From Pleurotus djamor (taxonomy: Eukaryota > Basidiomycota > Agaricomycetes > Agaricales > Pleurotaceae), in assembly GCA_029747585.1 (NCBI GenBank), contig JAPEVF010000350.1, forward strand, positions 1 to 46,334: a DNA stretch of 46,334 nt. The letters run 5' to 3'. The notes below the pieces were generated by a model. It was not told the origin of the DNA, did not search any database, and saw only the letters and a program-made list of their open reading frames with translations. Made by a program: the position numbers and the translations under genes. Below are positions 44,849-46,334 of the stretch, piece by piece (within the stretch, counting starts at the first letter, position 1; each line of letters begins with the position of its first letter).

Positions 44849-46334
44849 CTAATCTGAGGTCTTCTTGGCCGCAAGTCGGCGTGCCTCCTTCATCTCCTCG
44901 ATTAAGATGATATCCGGGTCACGTCCCTTCACCTCGGGTAGCAAAAGGGTGAAGACTAGGATTCGCAAGAAGGAAAATCATTCAGACAAATGCATCGCAC
45001 GTAAGATAAGGTATTGACTCACCAGCCCCGGCAATGCAGCATCCAAAGAATACTGTAGATGCAAACGTAAGTGACGCACGTACACGAAGTCAACAAGGAT
45101 AGATGACTCACTCCATAAAACGGCTGGTGTGCCGATTTTTTTTGCTAAGCTGGTTGAAGGCTAATGCAGAGATAATCGCCCCTGCCTTCCCCGCAGCCGC
45201 AGAAATTCCATGGGCGAACGCACGGAATCGAGTGGGGAAGACTTCCGCAGGGTAACACTGCGAGGCAAGTAATCAACGACATGAATATGTCAGATCGATT
45301 TGTGTAACTTACATAGGTCGTGCTAACCGACAATAAATGCTTAGGCGGTGCAATACGACGATCAAATGGGTGAAACTTACGTATTAGCTCCAAAATTGAA
45401 GAAGAACTGTCAAAAATCGTCAGCAGCGAGGAGGACGCAAAAGATATACGGGACTAACTTGAAGAAGGGCGAAGTTAACAATGAACGCCGGTGTACTCAA
45501 GCTATCGAACTTTCCGGCAAGGATAGCGACTACGGAAAGCTATGTCATCGACCACGAAGCGCGAAGCAAACGGAGGAACTCACGGAAAAATGCAGCCATG
45601 ATAAATCCTTGGATTTGTATCCATTTTCGACCCAAATATTCAATGGTCAAGATGGAAGCATAGTACCCTGGAACGAATCCTAGGGCGGTAATGATGATGT
45701 TCCCGGTAGCAATTTTGAATAGTTTCTCCCAGGGTGTGCCCTCAGCACCATCGAATCCGATTTGTTGAAGGACAACGTTTTGATTAAGGTTGATTCCATA
45801 AAAGCTATCGCGGAACACAGTGAGGGGTCAAAATGCGATTCAGGCGAGATGATATGTAAAACGTACGCAATGTCCAAAAGGAACCAACACATGCAAGTGC
45901 CAACGAGCAACTTCGCATGCCTCCACTCCGAAAAGTAACGAATAAATTCTAGTATCAACCTCCGTAAGTATACAGGACCATAGAAGGAAGACAAAACACA
46001 CCATCAAAATGAGCCTTCTTCTCAGCAACCTCTTCGAGCTTTTCTTCGGATGATTCGGGGCTAGCTTTGGAATCAACCCTTTCTTCAACTTTGACCTGAT
46101 CCTTGCTGAGCTCTTCAAGCTTGACGGGTTCAGTTTCACCTTCGGTTGCTTTCTTTAGGTCATCGAGAGCATCTTCTTCGGTGTGAAGTTTCCTTGACGC
46201 TTCAAACCTCGAAGCTTCTCCAAGGGTAAGACGCTGGTAGAGTGTACCAAACGCAGGAACGAGCGATATTCCGACAACAATACGCCAGACTGATAGCAAA
46301 AAACCGTTCACGTCAACAAGGCCGAACAGGGATA
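44849..46334 (-). CDS. PHO84-type phosphate transporter (MFS), 5' end outside window
   Basis: A proton-coupled inorganic phosphate transporter of the plasma membrane. The visible part begins within the N-terminal half: [20 protein letters not shown], then a long charged cytoplasmic loop rich in Glu and Lys. Next are [20 protein letters not shown], a [17 protein letters not shown] block, and [30 protein letters not shown]. The C-terminal segments follow and the protein ends in [20 protein letters not shown] and a basic tail, stop at 44849. Several short introns interrupt it. The family match is by these conserved segments, and the substrate is inferred from the family. The start codon lies to the right of the window. 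Confidence 0.85.

Overview
The window comes from a filamentous basidiomycete, most likely an Agaricomycete. Protein-coding genes are dense and interrupted by many 48-63 nt GT-AG introns. The conserved genes are eukaryotic housekeeping genes (NFU1, HEM3, SEC61, SDO1, ALG1, a TAF8-like gene, an RVS167-type BAR-SH3 gene, a PHO84-type transporter). The RNA-dependent RNA polymerases are the intron-bearing cellular type with a DLDGD catalytic motif. I saw no transposon, tRNA, rRNA or CRISPR array.

The dominant structure is a very large inverted repeat. The left arm (1 to about 9604, cut by the window edge) reappears in reverse complement at about 16289-26019. Each arm carries the same four genes in mirror order: an RdRP, a subgroup I AGC-like pseudokinase, an SRAP/HMCES-like protein and a subgroup II pseudokinase. 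Between the arms lies a 6.7 kb single-copy core with three essential genes, all on the plus strand: NFU1 (iron-sulfur cluster delivery), HEM3 (haem synthesis) and SEC61 (ER translocon). The outer two thirds of the arms, up to the SRAP stop codon, are almost identical. The inner third, with the subgroup II pseudokinase, is clearly diverged.

To the right of the palindrome the arm-2 RdRP is complete (1252 residues). It is followed head-to-tail by a diverged, apparently intact RdRP paralogue (27849-31886). Then come RVS167-like, SDO1, ALG1 and TAF8-like genes. A third SRAP/pseudokinase locus follows: an SRAP gene with all active-site residues (39902-41410) and a fifth pseudokinase copy (41978-43443). 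A small Tyr/Ser/Asn/Gly-rich protein gene and a partial phosphate transporter close the window.

The notable biology is the repeated clustering of RdRP, SRAP-domain protein and an AGC-derived pseudokinase. In the palindrome arms the SRAP copies have lost two active-site residues (Glu to Val, His to Gln) and the subgroup I pseudokinases have lost the catalytic-loop Asp. The unduplicated locus keeps all of these. The pseudokinase genes share a conserved upstream element and a conserved downstream flank at all five places. A role for the cluster in RNA silencing or genome defence is a hypothesis only.

Many single N characters sit beside homopolymers. In at least four places comparison with a paralogue or the protein family shows the N is one base too many, so small frameshifts near an N should be treated as sequence artefacts.
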